The notes below the pieces were generated by a model that was given only the letters and a program-made list of their open reading frames with translations, was not told the DNA's origin and searched no databases. 64,000 bases of DNA from Megalopta genalis (lineage: Eukaryota; Arthropoda; Insecta; Hymenoptera; Halictidae), in assembly GCF_051020955.1 (NCBI RefSeq), contig NW_027476215.1, positions 372,001-436,000 of the forward strand, read 5' to 3'. Of the stretch, positions 13,862-27,876 are shown piece by piece. The position numbers and the translations under genes are program-made. Every line of letters starts with the position of its first letter. The stretch's first letter is position 1.

Positions 13862-15868
13862 TTTCGCATGGATTTGAAGATCAGCCTTCTGCTTCGCATT
13901 GATTTGATGTTAAATCATATGTTTCGCTTGGATTTGAAACTAACTCGTTTGTATCGCACGCACTTGAATCTAAATCAAGTATATCACAAGTGTTTGAAGC
14001 TAAACAGTTTGATTCGCATGGATCTGAAGCTAAGCCTTCTACCTCGCATTGATTTGAAGATAAATCATGTGTTTCGCTTGGATTTGAAGCTAATTCGTTT
14101 GTTTCCCATGCACTTGAATCTAAACTATGCATATCACATGTATTTAAAGCTAAACCGTTTGATTCGCATGGATTTGAAGCTAAGCCTTCTACCTCGCATT
14201 GATTTGAACATAAATCATGTGTTTCGCTTGGATTTGAAGCTAACTCGTTTGTTTCGCACGCACTTGAATCTAAATCAACTATATCACAAGTATTTGAAGC
14301 TAAACCGTTTGATTCGCATGGATTTGAAGCTAAGCCTTCTACTTCGCATTGATTTGAAGCTAAATCATGTGTTTCGCATGGATTTCAAGCGCACTCGTTT
14401 GTTTCGCATGCAGTTGAAGCTAAATCATATATATCACAAGTATTTGAAATTGAAACATTTGGTTCGCATGAATATTAAGCTAAACCATGTGTTTCGCATG
14501 AATTTGTCGATAAATCATGTGTTTCGCTTATTTATGAAGCTAACTCGTTTGTTTCGCCGACATTTTAAGCTAAATCATGTATATTAGAAATATTTGAAGC
14601 TAAACCATTTGATTCGCATGGATTCGAAGAAAAGACTTCTACTTCGCATTGACTTTAAGCTAAATCATGTGTTTCGTATTCATTTGAAGCTACCTTGTTT
14701 GTTTCGCATGCAGTTGAATCTAATTATGTATATCACAAGTATATGAACTGCCCCATTCGTATCGCATGAATATTATGTTAAACCATGTGTTTCGCATGAA
14801 TTTGAAGCTCAAACTTCTACATCGCATGGATATGTAGCTAAAACATGTGTTTCGCTTGGATTTTAAGCTAACTCATTTGTTTCACATGCAGTTGAAGCTA
14901 AATCATGTATATCACAAATGTTTGAAGCTAAACCATTTGTTTTGCATGGATTCGAAGATAAGCCTTCTACTTCGCATTGATTTGAAGCTAAACCATGTGT
15001 TTCGCTTGGATTTGTACCTAACTCGATTGTTTCGCTGGCTTTTGAAGCTAATTTATGTTTATCACAAATATTTGAAGCTAAATCATTTTTTTCGCATGGA
15101 TTTGAAGCTGAGCCTTCTACATCGCATTGATTGGAAGCTGAATCATGTCTATCGCTTGAATTTGTAGCTAACACGTTTGTTTCACATGCAGTTGAAGCTG
15201 AATCATGTATATCACAATTGTTTGAAGCTAAATCACGTGAGTCGCTTGGATTTGAAGCTAATCCTTCTACTTCGCATTGATTTGAAGGTAAATCATGTGA
15301 TACGCATGGATTTGAAACAAACTCGTTTGTTTCGCATGCATTTGAAGCTAAATCATGTATATCACACGTATTTGAATCTAAATGATTTGTTTTGCATGGT
15401 TTCGAAGATTAGCCTTCTACTTCGCATTGATTTGAAGCTAAATCACGTGATTCCTTTGGAATTGAAGTATTTTCGTATGTTTCGCATGCTGTTGAAGCTA
15501 AATCATGTATATCACAAGTATTTGAACCTAAACCATTCGTTTCGCATGAATTTGAAGCTCAGCCTTCTACTTCGTATTGATTAGAAGCTAAGTCATGTGT
15601 TTCGCTTGGATTTGAAGCTAACTCGTTCGTTTCGCATGCAGTTGAATCTAAATCATGTATATCACAAGTATTTGACGCTAAACCAATTGTTTCGCATGGA
15701 TTTGAAGATAAGCCTTCCTCTTCGCATTTATTTGAAGCTAAATCATGTGAATCGCAAGGATTAGAAGCTAAGCCTTCAACTTCGCATTGATTTGAAGCTA
15801 AATAATTTGTTTCGCTTGGATTTGAAGCTAAGTTTTCTACTTCGCATTGATTTGAAGCTAAATCATGT
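13862..15868 (+). repeat. 2.0 kb segmental duplicate, copy 1 (partner 15960-17816)
   Basis: From GATCAGCCTTCTGC onward the sequence matches the partner almost base for base at offset 2098 to about 15120, then at offset 1948 from about 15270. The second copy lacks one 150-base HOR. Many rare strings are shared, for example GAACTGCCCCATTCG, TTTCGCCGACATTTTAAGC and CCTTTGGAATTGAAG. The copies are separated by only about 90 bases, so this is close to a direct tandem duplication. Confidence 0.92.
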
Positions 15869-15959
15869 GTTTCGCTTGGCTATGAAGCTAACTCGTTTGT
15901 TTCGCCTGCAGTTGAAGCTAAATCATGTATATCACAAGTATTTGAAGCTAAACCATTTG

Positions 15960-17816
15960 TTTCGCATGGATTCGAAGATCAGCCTTCTGCTTCGCATTGA
16001 TTTGATGTTAAATCATATGTTTCGCTTGGATTTGAAACTAACTCGTTTGTATCGCACGCACTTGAATCTAAATCAAGTATATCACAAGTGTTTGAAGCTA
16101 AACAGTTTGATTCGCATGGATCTGAAGCTAAGCCTTCTACCTCGCATTGATTTGAAGATAAATCATGTGTTTCGCTTGGATTTGAAGCTAATTCGTTTGT
16201 TTCCCATGCACTTGAATCTAAACTATGCATATCACATGTATTTAAAGCTAAACCGTTTGATTCGCATGGATTTGAAGCTAAGCCTTCTACCTCGCATTGA
16301 TTTGAACATAAATCATGTGTTTCGCTTGGATTTGAAGCTAACTCGTTTGTTTCGCACGCACTTGAATCTAAATCAACTATATCACAAGTATTTGAAGCTA
16401 AACCGTTTGATTCGCATGGATTTGAAGCTAAGCCTTCTACTTCGCATTGATTTGAAGCTAAATCATGTGTTTCGCATGGATTTCAAGCGCACTCGTTTGT
16501 TCGCATGCAGTTGAAGCTAAATCATATATATCACAAGTATTTGAAATTGAAACATTTGGTTCGCATGAATATTAAGCTAAACCATGTGTTTCGCATGAAT
16601 TTGTCGATAAATCATGTGTTTCGCTTATTTATGAAGCTAACTCGTTTGTTTCGCCGACATTTTAAGCTAAATCATGTATATTAGAAATATTTGAAGCTAA
16701 ACCATTTGATTCGCATGGATTCGAAGAAAAGACTTCTACTTCGCATTGATTTTAAGCTAAATCATGTGTTTCGTATTCATTTGAAGCTACCTTGTTTGTT
16801 TCGCATGCAGTTGAATCTAATTATGTATATCACAAGTATATGAACTGCCCCATTCGTATCGCATGAATATTATGTTAAACCATGTGTTTCGCATGAATTT
16901 GAAGCTCAAAACTTCTACATCGCATGGATATGTAGCTAAAAAATGTGTTTCGCTTGGATTTTAAGCTAACTCATTTGTTTCACATGCAGTTGAAGCTAAA
17001 TCATGTATATCACAGGTGTTTGAAGCTAAACCATTTGTTTTGCATGGATTCGAAGATAAGCCTTCTACTTTGCATTGATTTGAAGCTAAAGCATGTGTTT
17101 CGCTTGGATTTGTACCTAACTCGATTGTTTCGCTGGCTTTTGAAGCTAATTTATGTTTATCACAAATATTTGAAGCTAAATCATTTTTTTCGCATGGATT
17201 TGAAGCTGAGCCTTCTACTTCGCATTGATTTGAAGGTAAATCATGTGATACGCATGGATTTGAATCTAACTCGTTTGTTTCGCATGCATTTGAAGCTAAA
17301 TCATGTATATCACACGTATTTGAATCTAAATGATTTGTTTTGCATGGTTTCGAAGATTAGCCTTCTACTTCGCATTGATTTGAAGCTAAATCACGTGATT
17401 CCTTTGGAATTGAAGTATTTTCGTATGTTTCGCATGCTGTTGAAGCTAAATCATGTATATCACAAGTATTTGAACCTAAACCATTCGTTTCGCATGAATT
17501 TGAAGCTCAGCCTTCTACTTCGTATTGATTAGAAGCTAAGTCATGTGTTTCGCTTGGATTTGAAGCTAACTCGTTCGTTTCGCATGCAGTTGAATCTAAA
17601 TCATGTATATCACAAGTATTTGACGCTAAACCAATTGTTTCGCATGGATTTGAAGATAAGCCTTCCTCTTCGCATTTATTTGAAGCTAAATCATGTGAAT
17701 CGCAAGGATTAGAAGCTAAGCCTTCAACTTCGCATTGATTTGAAGCTAAATAATTTGTTTCGCTTGGATTTGAAGCTAAGTTTTCTACTTCGCATTGATT
17801 TGAAGCTAAATCATGT
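15960..17816 (+). repeat. 2.0 kb segmental duplicate, copy 2 (partner 13862-15868)
   Basis: Second copy, shorter by one HOR relative to 15120-15270. It also has a 1-base loss near 16500 (GTTTGTTCGC) and a 1-base gain near 16910 (CTCAAAACTTC). These compensate in length but show that the frames are not maintained. Confidence 0.92.
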
Positions 17817-17819
17817 GTT

Positions 17820-20800
17820 TCGCATGGATTTGAAGCTAACTGGTTTGTTTCGCGTGCAGTTGAAGCTAAATCATGTATATCATAAGTATTTAAAGCTAAA
17901 CATTTGTTTGGCATGAATATTAAGCTAAACCATGTGTTTCGCATGAATTTGTCGATAAATCATGTGTTTTCGCTTGGCTATGAAGCTAACTCGTTTGTTT
18001 CGCCTGCAGTTGAAGCTAAATCATGTATATCACAAGTATTTGAAGCTAAACCATTTGTTTCGCATGGATTCGAAGATCAGCCTTCTGCTTCGCATTGATT
18101 TGAAGCTAAATCATGTGTTTCGCTTGTATTTGAAGCTAAGCCTTCTACTTCGTATTGATTTGAATCTAAAATAAAGTGTTTCGCTTGGATTTGAAGCTAA
18201 CTCGATTTTTTCGCATGCAGTAGAAGCTAAATCATGTATATCACTGGTATTTGAAGCTAAACCATTTCTTTCGCAAGAATTCGTAGATAACCCTACTAAT
18301 TCGCTTTGATTTGAAGCTAAATCATGTGTATCGCATGGATTTGAAGCTAACTCGTTTGTTCGCATGCAGTTGAAGCTAAATCATGTATATCACAGGTGTT
18401 TGAAGCTAAACCATTTGTTTCGCATGGATTCGAAGATAAGCCTTCTACTTCGCATTGATTTGAATCTTAATAATGTGTTTCGCTTGGATTTGAAGCTAAC
18501 TCGTTTGTTACGCACAGCAGTTTGAAGCTAAATCATGTATATCACGAGAATTTGAAGCTAAAACATTTGATTCGCACGGATTTGAGAGCAAAGCCTTCTA
18601 CTTCGCATTGATTTGAAGCTAAATCATGTGTTTCGCACGGATTTGAATCTAACTCGATTGTTTCGCATGCCGTTGAAGCTAAGTCATGTATATCACAAGT
18701 GTTTGAAGCTAAATCATTTGTTTCGCATGGATTCGAAGATGACCCTTCTACTTCGCTTTGATTTGAAGCGAAATCATGTGTTTCGCATGGATTTGAAGCA
18801 AAACCTTCTACTTCGCATTGATTTGAGTCTAAATCACGTGTTTCGCTTGGATTTGAAGCTAACTCGATTTTTTCGCATGCAGTAGAAGCTAAATCTTGTA
18901 TATCACTGGTATTTGATGCTAAACCATTTCTTTCGCAAGAATTCGTAGATAACCCTACTAATTCGCTTTGATTTGAAGCTAAATCATGTGTATCGCATGG
19001 ATTTGAAGCTAACTCGTTTGTTTCGCATGCAGTTGAAGCTAAATCATGTATATCACAGGTGTTTGAAGCTAACCCATTTGTTTCGCATGGATTCGAAGAT
19101 AAGCCTTCTACTTCGCGCATTGATTTGAAGCTAAATCATGTGTTTCGCACGGATTTGAACCCTAACTCGATTGTTTCGCATGCCGTTGAAGCTAAATCAT
19201 GTATATGACAAGTATTTGAAGCTAAACCATTTGTTTCGCATGGATTCAAAGATCAGTCTTCTACTTCGCATTGATTTGAAGCTAAATCATGTTTTTCGCA
19301 TGGATATGAATCTGACTCGTTTGTTTCGCAGGCTGGTGAAGCTAAATCAAGTATATCACAAGTATTTGAAGCTAAACCATATGTTTCGAACGGATGCGAA
19401 GTTCAGCCTTCTACTTCGCATTGATTTGAAGCTAAATCATGTGTTTCGCTTGTATTTGAAGCTAAGGCCTTCTACTTCGCATTGATTTGAATCTAAATAA
19501 TGTGTTTCGCTTGGATTTGAAGCTAACTCGTTTGTTACGCACGCAGTTGAAGCTAAATCATGTGTATCACGAGAATTTGAAGCTAAAACATTTTGTTCTC
19601 GCATGGATTCGCGACGGTAACCCTTCTACTTCGCATTGATTTGAAGCTAAATCATGTGTTTCGCACGGATTTGTATCTAACTCGATTGTTTCGCATGCCG
19701 TTGAAGCTAAATCATGTATATCACAAGTGTTTGAAGCTAAATCATTTGTTTCGCATGGCTTCGAAGATAACCCTTCTACTTTCGCTTTGATTTGAAGCGA
19801 AATCATGTGTTTCGCATGGATTTGATGCAAAGCCTTCTACTTCGCATTGATTTGAGTGTAAATCACGTTTTTCGCGTGGATTTGAAGCTAACTCGATTTT
19901 TTCGCATGCAGTAGAAGCTAAATCATGTATATCACTGGTATTTGAAGCTGAACCATTTGTTTCGCATGCATTTGTAACTAAGCCTTCTACTTCGCAATGA
20001 TTTGAAGCTGAATCATGTGTTTCGCTTGAATTTGAAGCGAACATGTTTGTTTCACATGCAGTTGAAGCTTAATTATGTATATCACAAGTATTTTCAGCTG
20101 AACCATTTGCTACGCATGAATATTAAGCTAAGCCATGTGTTAGGAATGAATTTGAAGCTAAATCATGTATTTCGCCTGTATTTGATGCTAAATCATGTAT
20201 ATCACAAGTATTTGACGCTAAACCATTTGTTTCGCATGGATTCGAAGATAAGCCTTCTACTTCGTATTGATTTGAAGCGATATCATGTGTATCGCTTGGA
20301 TTTGAAGCTAAACCTTCTATATCGCATTGATTTGAAGTTAAATCATGTGTTTCGCTTGGATTTGAAGCCAACACGTTTGTTTCGTCTGCATTTGAAGCTA
20401 TATCACTTATATCGCAAGTGTTTGAAGCTAAATCATTTGTTTCGCATGGATTTGAAGCCAACTCGTTTGTTTCGCATGCAGTTGAAGCTAAATCATGTAT
20501 ATCACAGGTGTTTGAAGCTAAACCATTTGTTTCGCATGGATTCGAAGATAAGCCTTCTACTTCGCATTGATTTGAATCTTAATAATGTGTTTCGCTTGGA
20601 TTTGAAGCTAACTCGTTTGTTACGCACGCAGTTGAAGCTAAATCCTGTATATCACGAGAATTTGAAGCTAAAACATTTGATTCGCACGGATTTGAAGCAA
20701 AGCCTTCTACTTCGCATTGATTTGAAGCTAAATCATGTGTTTCGCACGGATTTGAATCTAACTCGATTGTTTCGCATGCCGTTGAAGCTAAATCATGTAT

Positions 20801-21140
20801 ATGACAAGTATTTGAAGCTAAACCATTTGTTTCGCATGGATTCAAAGATCAGTCTTCTACTTCGCATTGATTTGAAGCTAAATCATGTTTTTCGCATGGA
20901 TATGAAGCTAACTCGTTGTTTTCGCATGCAGTAGAAGGTAAATCATGTATATCACAAGTATTTGAAGCTAAACCACTTGTTTCACATGTATTCGAAGATA
21001 ACCCTTCTACTTCGCATTGATTTGAAGCTAAATAATGTGTTTCGCATGGATTTGATGCTGACTCGTTTGTTTCGCATGCAATTGAAACTGAATCATGTAT
21101 ATCACAAGTATTTGAAGCTAAATCATTAGTTTCTCATTAA
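17820..21140. repeat. Indel-rich array patch
   Basis: Monomers here carry an unusual number of small insertions: GTGTTTTCGC near 17965, an extra base near 18170, CACAGCAGTTTGAAG near 18510, TTGAGAGCAAAGCC near 18580, CTTCGCGCATTG near 19115, GAACCCTAACTCG near 19158, CTAAGGCCTTC near 19465, an irregular stretch at 19590-19622 and CTACTTTCGC near 19778. A closely related copy of the 18433-18720 stretch at about 20540-20800 lacks the insertions. Open frames are correspondingly short. No gene is visible. Confidence 0.85.
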
Positions 21141-23269
21141 TTTGAAGTTAAGCCTTCTACTTCGCATTGATTTGTGGCTAAATCATGTGTTTCGCATGTA
21201 TTTAAAGCTAACTTGTTCGTTTCGCCTGCATTTGAAGCTATATCACTTCTATCGCAAGTATCTGAAGCTAAATCATTCGTTTCTCGTGGATTTGAAGCTA
21301 AACCATCTACATCGCATTTATTTGAAGATAAATCATGTGTTACGCATCGATTTGAAGCTAACTCGTTTGATTCGCCGGCATTTGAAGCAAAATCACGTAT
21401 ATCACAAGTATTTAAAGCTAAACCACTTGTTTCGCATGGATTCGAAGATAACCCTTCTACTTCCCATTGATTTGAAGCTAAATAATGTGTTTCGCATGGA
21501 TTTGAAGCTATCTCGTTTGTTTCGCATGCACTTGAATATAAATCAAGTATATCACAAGTATTTGAAGCTAAACCTTTGTTTCGCATGGATTCGAACATCA
21601 GCCTTCTGCTTCGCATTGATTTGGACCTAAATCATGTTTTTCGCATGGATTTGAAGCTAACTCGTTTATTTCGCATGCACTTGAAGCTGAACCATGTATA
21701 TCACAAGTATTTGAAGCTAAACCGTTTGATTGGCATGGATTTGAAGCTAAGCCTTCTACTTCGCTTTAAATTGAAGCTAAATCATGTGTTGCGCATGGAT
21801 TTGAAGCTAACTCGTTTGTTTCGCATGCAGTTGAAGCTAAATCATGTATATCACAAGTGTTTGAAGCTAAACCATTTGATTCGCATGGATTCGAAGATCA
21901 GCCTTCTACTTCGCATTGATTTGAAGCTAAATCATGAGTTTCGCATGGATTTGAAGCTAAATCATGTGTTTTGAATGGATTTGAAGTTCACTCGTTTGCT
22001 CCTCAAGCAGTTGAAGCTAAATCATGTATATCATAAGTATTTGAAGCTAAAGAACTTGATTCGCATGGGTTTCAAACTAAGCCTTCTACTTCGCATTGAT
22101 TTGAATATAAATCATGTCTTTTGCATGGATTTAAAGCTAACTCGTTTGTTTCGCATGCAGTTGATGCTGAATCATGTATATCACAAGTATTTGCAACTAA
22201 ACCATTTGTTTCGCATGGATTCGTAGATAAGCCTTCTACTTCGCATCGATTTGAAGCTATATCATGTGTTTCGCATGGTTTTTGAAGCTAACTCGTTTGT
22301 TTCGCATGCAGTTGAAGCTAAATCATGTATATCACAAGTGTTTGAAGCTAAACCATTCGTTTCGCATGGATTTGAATCTAATCCTTCTGCTTCGCACTGA
22401 TTTGAAGCTGAATCCTGTGTTTCGTATGCATTTGAAGATAACTCGTTAATTTCGCATGCACTTGAAGCTGAACCATGTATACCACAAGTATTTGAAGCTA
22501 AACCGTATGATTGGCATGGATTTGAAGCTAAGACTTCTACTTCGCATTGATTTGAAGCTAAATCATGTGTTTCGCTTGGATTTGAAGCTAATTCGTTTGT
22601 TTCGCATGCTGTTGAAGCTAAATCATGTATATCACAAGGATTTGAAGCTGAACCATTTGTTTCTCGAGAACACTCTGCTAAGCCATGTGTTTCGAATGAA
22701 TTTGAAGCAAACTCATGTGTTTCGCATGGATTTGAAGCTATCTCGTTTGTTTCCCAAGCATTTGAAGCTAATTCGTGTGTATCACAAGTATTTGAAGCTG
22801 AATTATTTTTTTCGCAAGAATATTGTGCTAAACAATGTGTTGCGAATGAATTTGAAGCTAAATCATTTGTTTCGTATGGATTTGAAGATAAGCCTCCTAC
22901 TTCGCATTGATTTGATGCTAAAACATGTGTTTCGCATGGATTTGAAGCTAACTCGTTTATTTCGCATGCAGTTGAAGCTAAATCATGTATGTCACAAGTA
23001 TTTGATGCTAAAACATTTGATTCGCATGGATTTGAAACTCAGCATTCTACATCGTATTGATTTGAAGCTAAGTCATGTGTTTCGCATGGATTTGAAGCTA
23101 ACTCGATTGTTTCGCCTGCATTTCAAGCCTTATCACTTCTATTCACAAGTATGTGAAGCTAAATCTTTCGTTTCGCATGGATTTGACGCTAAGCCTTCAA
23201 CTTCGCGTTGACTTGATCCTGAATCACGTGTTTCTCATGGATTTGAGGCTAGCTCGTTTGTTTCGCATG

Positions 23270-24448
23270 CAGTTGAAGCTAAAACATGTATATCACAAGT
23301 ATTTGAAGCTAAACCGTTTGATTCGCATGGATTTGAAGATAAGCCTTCTACCTCGCATTGATTTGAAGATAAATCATGTGTTTCGCTTGGATTTGAAGCT
23401 AACTCGTTTGTTTCGCATGCTGTTGAAGCTAAATCATGTATATCACAAGTATTTGAAGCTAAACCATTTGTTTCGCATGGATTCGAAGATAACCCTTCTA
23501 CTTCGCATTGATTTGAAGCTAAATCATGTGTTTCGCATAGATTTGATGCTAACTGGTTTGTTTCGCATGCTGTTGAAGCTAAATCATGTATATCACAAGT
23601 ATTTGAAGCTAAATCGTTTGATTCGCATGGATTTGAAGATAAGCCTTCTACCTCGCATTGATTTGAAGATAAATCATGTGTTTCGCTTGGATTTGAAGCT
23701 AACTCGTTTGTTTCGCATGCTGTTGAAGCTAAATCATGTATATCACAAGTATTTGAAGCTAAACCATTTGTTTCGCATGGATTCGAAGATAACCCTTCTA
23801 CTTCGCATTGATTTGAAGCTAAATCATGTGTTTCGCATGGATTTAAAGCTAACTCGATTGTTTCGCATACTGTTGAAGCTAAATCATGTATATCAGAAGT
23901 ATTTGAAGCTAATCCGTTCGAATCGCATGGATTTGAAGCTAAGCCTTCTACCTCGCATTGATTTGAAGATAAATCATGTGTTTCGCTTGGATTTGAAGCT
24001 AACTCGGTTGTTTCACATGATGTTGAAGCTAAATCATGTATATCAAAAGTGTTTGAAGCTAAACCATTTGTTTCGCATGGATTCGAAGGTAAGCCTTCTA
24101 CTTCGCATTGATTTGAAGCTAAATCATGTCTATCGCTAGGATTTGAAGCTAACTCGTTTGTTTCGCATACTGTTGAAGCTAAACCATGTATAACACAAGT
24201 ATGTGAGCCTGATCCATTTGTTTCGCATGGATTCGAAGATCAGTCTCCTAATTTGCATTGATTTGAAGGTAAATCATGCCTTTTGCATGCATTTAAAGCT
24301 AACTCGTTTGTTTCACCTGCATTTGAAGCTATATCAGAGATATTCGCAAGTATTTGAAGCTAAATCATTCGTTTCGCATGGATTTGAAGATAAGCCTTCT
24401 ACTTCGCATTGATTTGATGCTAAATCATGTGTTTCGCATGGATTTGAA
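23270..24448 (+). repeat. Segmental duplicate at offset 4607, copy 1
   Basis: It matches 27877-29055 at a constant offset of 4607, including CATAGATTTGATGC or CATAGATTTGAAGC, TCTCCTAATTTGC and TCAGAGATATTCGC. The constant offset over about 1.18 kb means no indel separates the copies. Confidence 0.88.
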
Positions 24449-24898
24449 GCTAACTCGTTTGTTTCGCCTGCATTTCAAGCCTTATCACTTCTATTCACAA
24501 GTATGTGAAGCTAAATCGTTCGTTTCGCATGGATTTGACGCTAAGCCTTCAACTTCGCGTTGACTTGATCCTGAATCACGTGTTTCTCATGGATTTGAGG
24601 CTAGCTCGTTTGTTTCGCATGCAGTTGAAGCTAAATCATGTATATCACAAGTATTTGAAGCTAAACCGTTTGATTCGCATGGATTTGAAGATAAGCCTTC
24701 TACCTCGCATTGATTTGAAGATAAATCATGTGTTTCGCTTGGATTTGAAGCTAACTCGTTTGTTTCACATGATGTTGAAGCTAAATCATGTCTATCACAA
24801 GTGTTTGAAGCTAAACCATTTGTTTCGCATGGATTCGAAGGTAAGCCTTCTACTTCGCATTGATTTGAAGCTAAATCATGTCTATCGCTAGGATTTGA
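24448..24898 (+). repeat. 451-base tandem duplicate, copy 1
   Basis: The rare monomer TTTCAAGCCTTATCAC, followed by CTATTCACAAGTATGTG, appears at about 24474 and 24925 (offset 451) and once more at about 23122. The block through GATCCTGAATCACG repeats until about 24840 and 25290, where the copies diverge. Confidence 0.85.
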
Positions 24899-25290
24899 AG
24901 CTAACTCGTTTGTTTCGCCTGCATTTCAAGCCTTATCACTTCTATTCACAAGTATGTGAAGCTAAATCGTTCGTTTCGCATGGATTTGACGCTAAGCCTT
25001 CAACTTCGCGTTGACTTGATCCTGAATCACGTATTTCTCATGGATTTGAGGCTAGCTCGTTTGTTTCGCATGCAGTTGAAGCTAAATCATGTATATCACA
25101 AGTATTTGAAGCTAAACCGTTTGATTCGCATGGATTTGAAGATAAGCCTTCTACCTCGCATTGATTTGAAGATAAATCATGTGTTTCGCTTGGATTTGAA
25201 GCTAACTCGTTTGTTTCACATGATGTTGAAGCTAAATCATGTATATCACAAGTGTTTGAAGCTAAACCATTTGTTTCGCATGGATTCGAA
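24899..25290 (+). repeat. 451-base tandem duplicate, copy 2
   Basis: Second copy of 24448-24840. The offset is three HORs plus one base; the extra base is in the CTATTCACAAG variant of C. Confidence 0.85.
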
Positions 25291-25965
25291 TATCAGTCTC
25301 CTAATTTGCATTGATTTGAAGGTAAATCATGCCTTTTGCATGCATTTAAAGCTAACTCGTTTGTTTCACCTGCAATTGAAGCTATATCAGAGATATTCGC
25401 AAGTATTTGAAGCTAAATCATTCGTTTCGCATGGATTTGAAGATAAGCCTTCTACTTCGCATTGATTTGATGCTAAATCATGTGTTTCGCATGGATTTGA
25501 GGCTAACTCGTTTGTTTCGCATGCAGTTGAATCTAAATCATGTATATCACAAGTATTTGAAGCTGAAGCATTTGTTTCGCGTGAATATTAAGTTAAACCA
25601 TGTGTTTCGCATGACTTTGACGCTAAATAATGTGTTTCGCTTGGCTATGAAGCCCAACTCGTTTGTTTCGACTGCATTTTAAGCTAAATCATGTATATCA
25701 GAAATATTTGAAGCTAAACCATTTGTTTCGCATCGATTTGAAACTAAATCGTTTGTTTCGCAGTTGAAGCTAAATCATGTATATCACAAGTATTTGAAGC
25801 TGAACCATTTGTTTCGAATAGATTTGAAGCTAAGCCTTCTACTTCGCATTGATTTGAAGCTAAATCATGTGTTTCGCTTGGATTTTAAGCTAACTCGTTT
25901 GTTTCACATGCAGTTGAAGTTAAATCATGAATATCACAAGTATTTGAAGCTAAACCATTCGTTTA

Positions 25966-26481
25966 CGCTAAGCCTTCTGCTTCGCATTGATTTGATACTA
26001 AATCATGTGTTTCGAAAGGATTTGAAGCTGACTTGTTTGTTTCGCCTGCATTTGAAGCTATATCATGTATATCACAAGTATTTGAATCTGAACCATTTGA
26101 TTCCCATGAATAGTACGCTAAACCATGTCTTTCGAATGAATTTGAAGCTAGATCATGTGTTTTAAATGGATTTGAAGCTAACACGTTTGTTTCGCATGCA
26201 TTTGAAGCTAAATCATGTATTTCACATATAATTGAAGCTAAACGATTTGTTTCGCATGGATTCGAAGATAAGCCTTCTACTTCGCATTGTTTTGAAGCTA
26301 AATCATGTCTATCGCTAGGATTTGAAGCTAACTCGTTTGTTTCGCATACTGTTGAAGCTAAATCATGTATAACACAAGTATTTGAGCCTGAGCCATTTGT
26401 TTCGCATGGATTCGAAGATCAGCCTCCTAATTCGCGTTTATTTGAAGCTAAATCATGTGTTTCGCATGGATTTGAAGCTAA
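25966..26481 (+). repeat. Segmental duplicate at offset 3716, copy 1
   Basis: It matches 29682-30197 and includes CTTCGAAAGG-like variants, CATGAATAGTACGC and ATTTCACATATAATTG. Its left edge is a junction at about 25957 (CATTCGTTTACGCTAAGCC), where about 12 bases of the usual D end are missing. The partner retains them. Confidence 0.85.
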
Positions 26482-27876
26482 CACGTTTGTTTCGCATGCT
26501 GTTGAAGCTAAAGAACTTTATTCGCATGGATTTCAAACTGAGCCTGCTACTTCGCATTGATTTGAAGGTAAATCATGTCTTTTGCATGCATTTAAAGCTA
26601 ACTCGTTTGTTTCACCTCCATTTGAAGCTATATCAGTGATATTCGCAAGTATTTGAAGCTAAATCATTCGTTTCGCTGGATTTGAAGCTAAGCCTTCTAC
26701 TTCGCATTGATTTGAATCTAAATCATGTGTTTCGCTTGGATTTAAAGCTAGCTCGTTGGTTTTGCATGCAGTTGAAGCAAAATCACGCATATCACAAGAA
26801 TTTTAAGCTAAACCATTTGATTCGCATGCAGTTGAAGCTAAATCATGTATAAAACAAGTGTTTGAAGCTAAACCATATGTTTCGTATGGATTTGAAGCTA
26901 AGCCTTCAACTTCGCGTTGAGTTGATGCTATATTATGTTTTTCGCTTGGATTTGAAGCTAACACGTTTGTTTCGCATGCTGTTGAAGCTAAATCTTGTAT
27001 ATCACAAGTATTTGAAGCTAATCCATTTGTTTCGCGTGGATTCAAAGATCAGCCTTCTACTTCGCATTGATTTGAAGTTAAATCATATGTTTCGCATGGA
27101 TTTGAAGCTAATCGTTTGTATCGCATGCAGTTGAAGCTAAGTCATGTACATCTCAAGTATTTGAAGCTAAACCATCTGTTTCGTGTGGATTCGAATGTAA
27201 GCCTTCTACTTCGCATTGATTTGATGCTAAATCATGTGTTTCGCATGGATTTGAAGCTAACTCGTTTGTTTCTCTTGCTGTTGAATGTAAGTCGTGTATG
27301 TCACAAGTGTTTGAAGCTAAACCATTTGTTTCGGATTTATTCGGAGATCAGCCTTCTACTTCGCATTCATTTGAAGCTAAATCATGTTTTTCGCTTGGAT
27401 TTGAAGCTGACTCGTTTGTTTCGCATGCTGTTGAAGCTAAATCATGTATATCACAAGTATATGAAGCTAAACCATTTGTTTCGCTTGGATTTGAAGCGAA
27501 GCCTTCATCTTCGCGTTGACTTGATGCTAAATCATGTTTTTCGCTTGGATTTGAATCTAACTCGTTTTTTCGCATGCAGTTGAAGCTAAATCATGAATAT
27601 CACAAGTATTTGAAGCTAAAACTTTTGATTCGCACGGATTTGAAGCTAAGCCTTCTACTTCGCATTGATTTGAAGCTAAATCATGTGTTTCGTATGGATT
27701 TGCAGCTAACTCGTTTGTTTCGTATGCTGTTGAAGCTAAATCATGTATATTACAAGTGTTTGAAGCTAAACCATTTGTTTCGCATGGATTTGAAGGTAAG
27801 CCTTCAACTTCGCGTTGATTTGATGCTATATTATGTTTTTCGCTTAGATTTGAAGCTAACACGTTTGTTTCGCATG

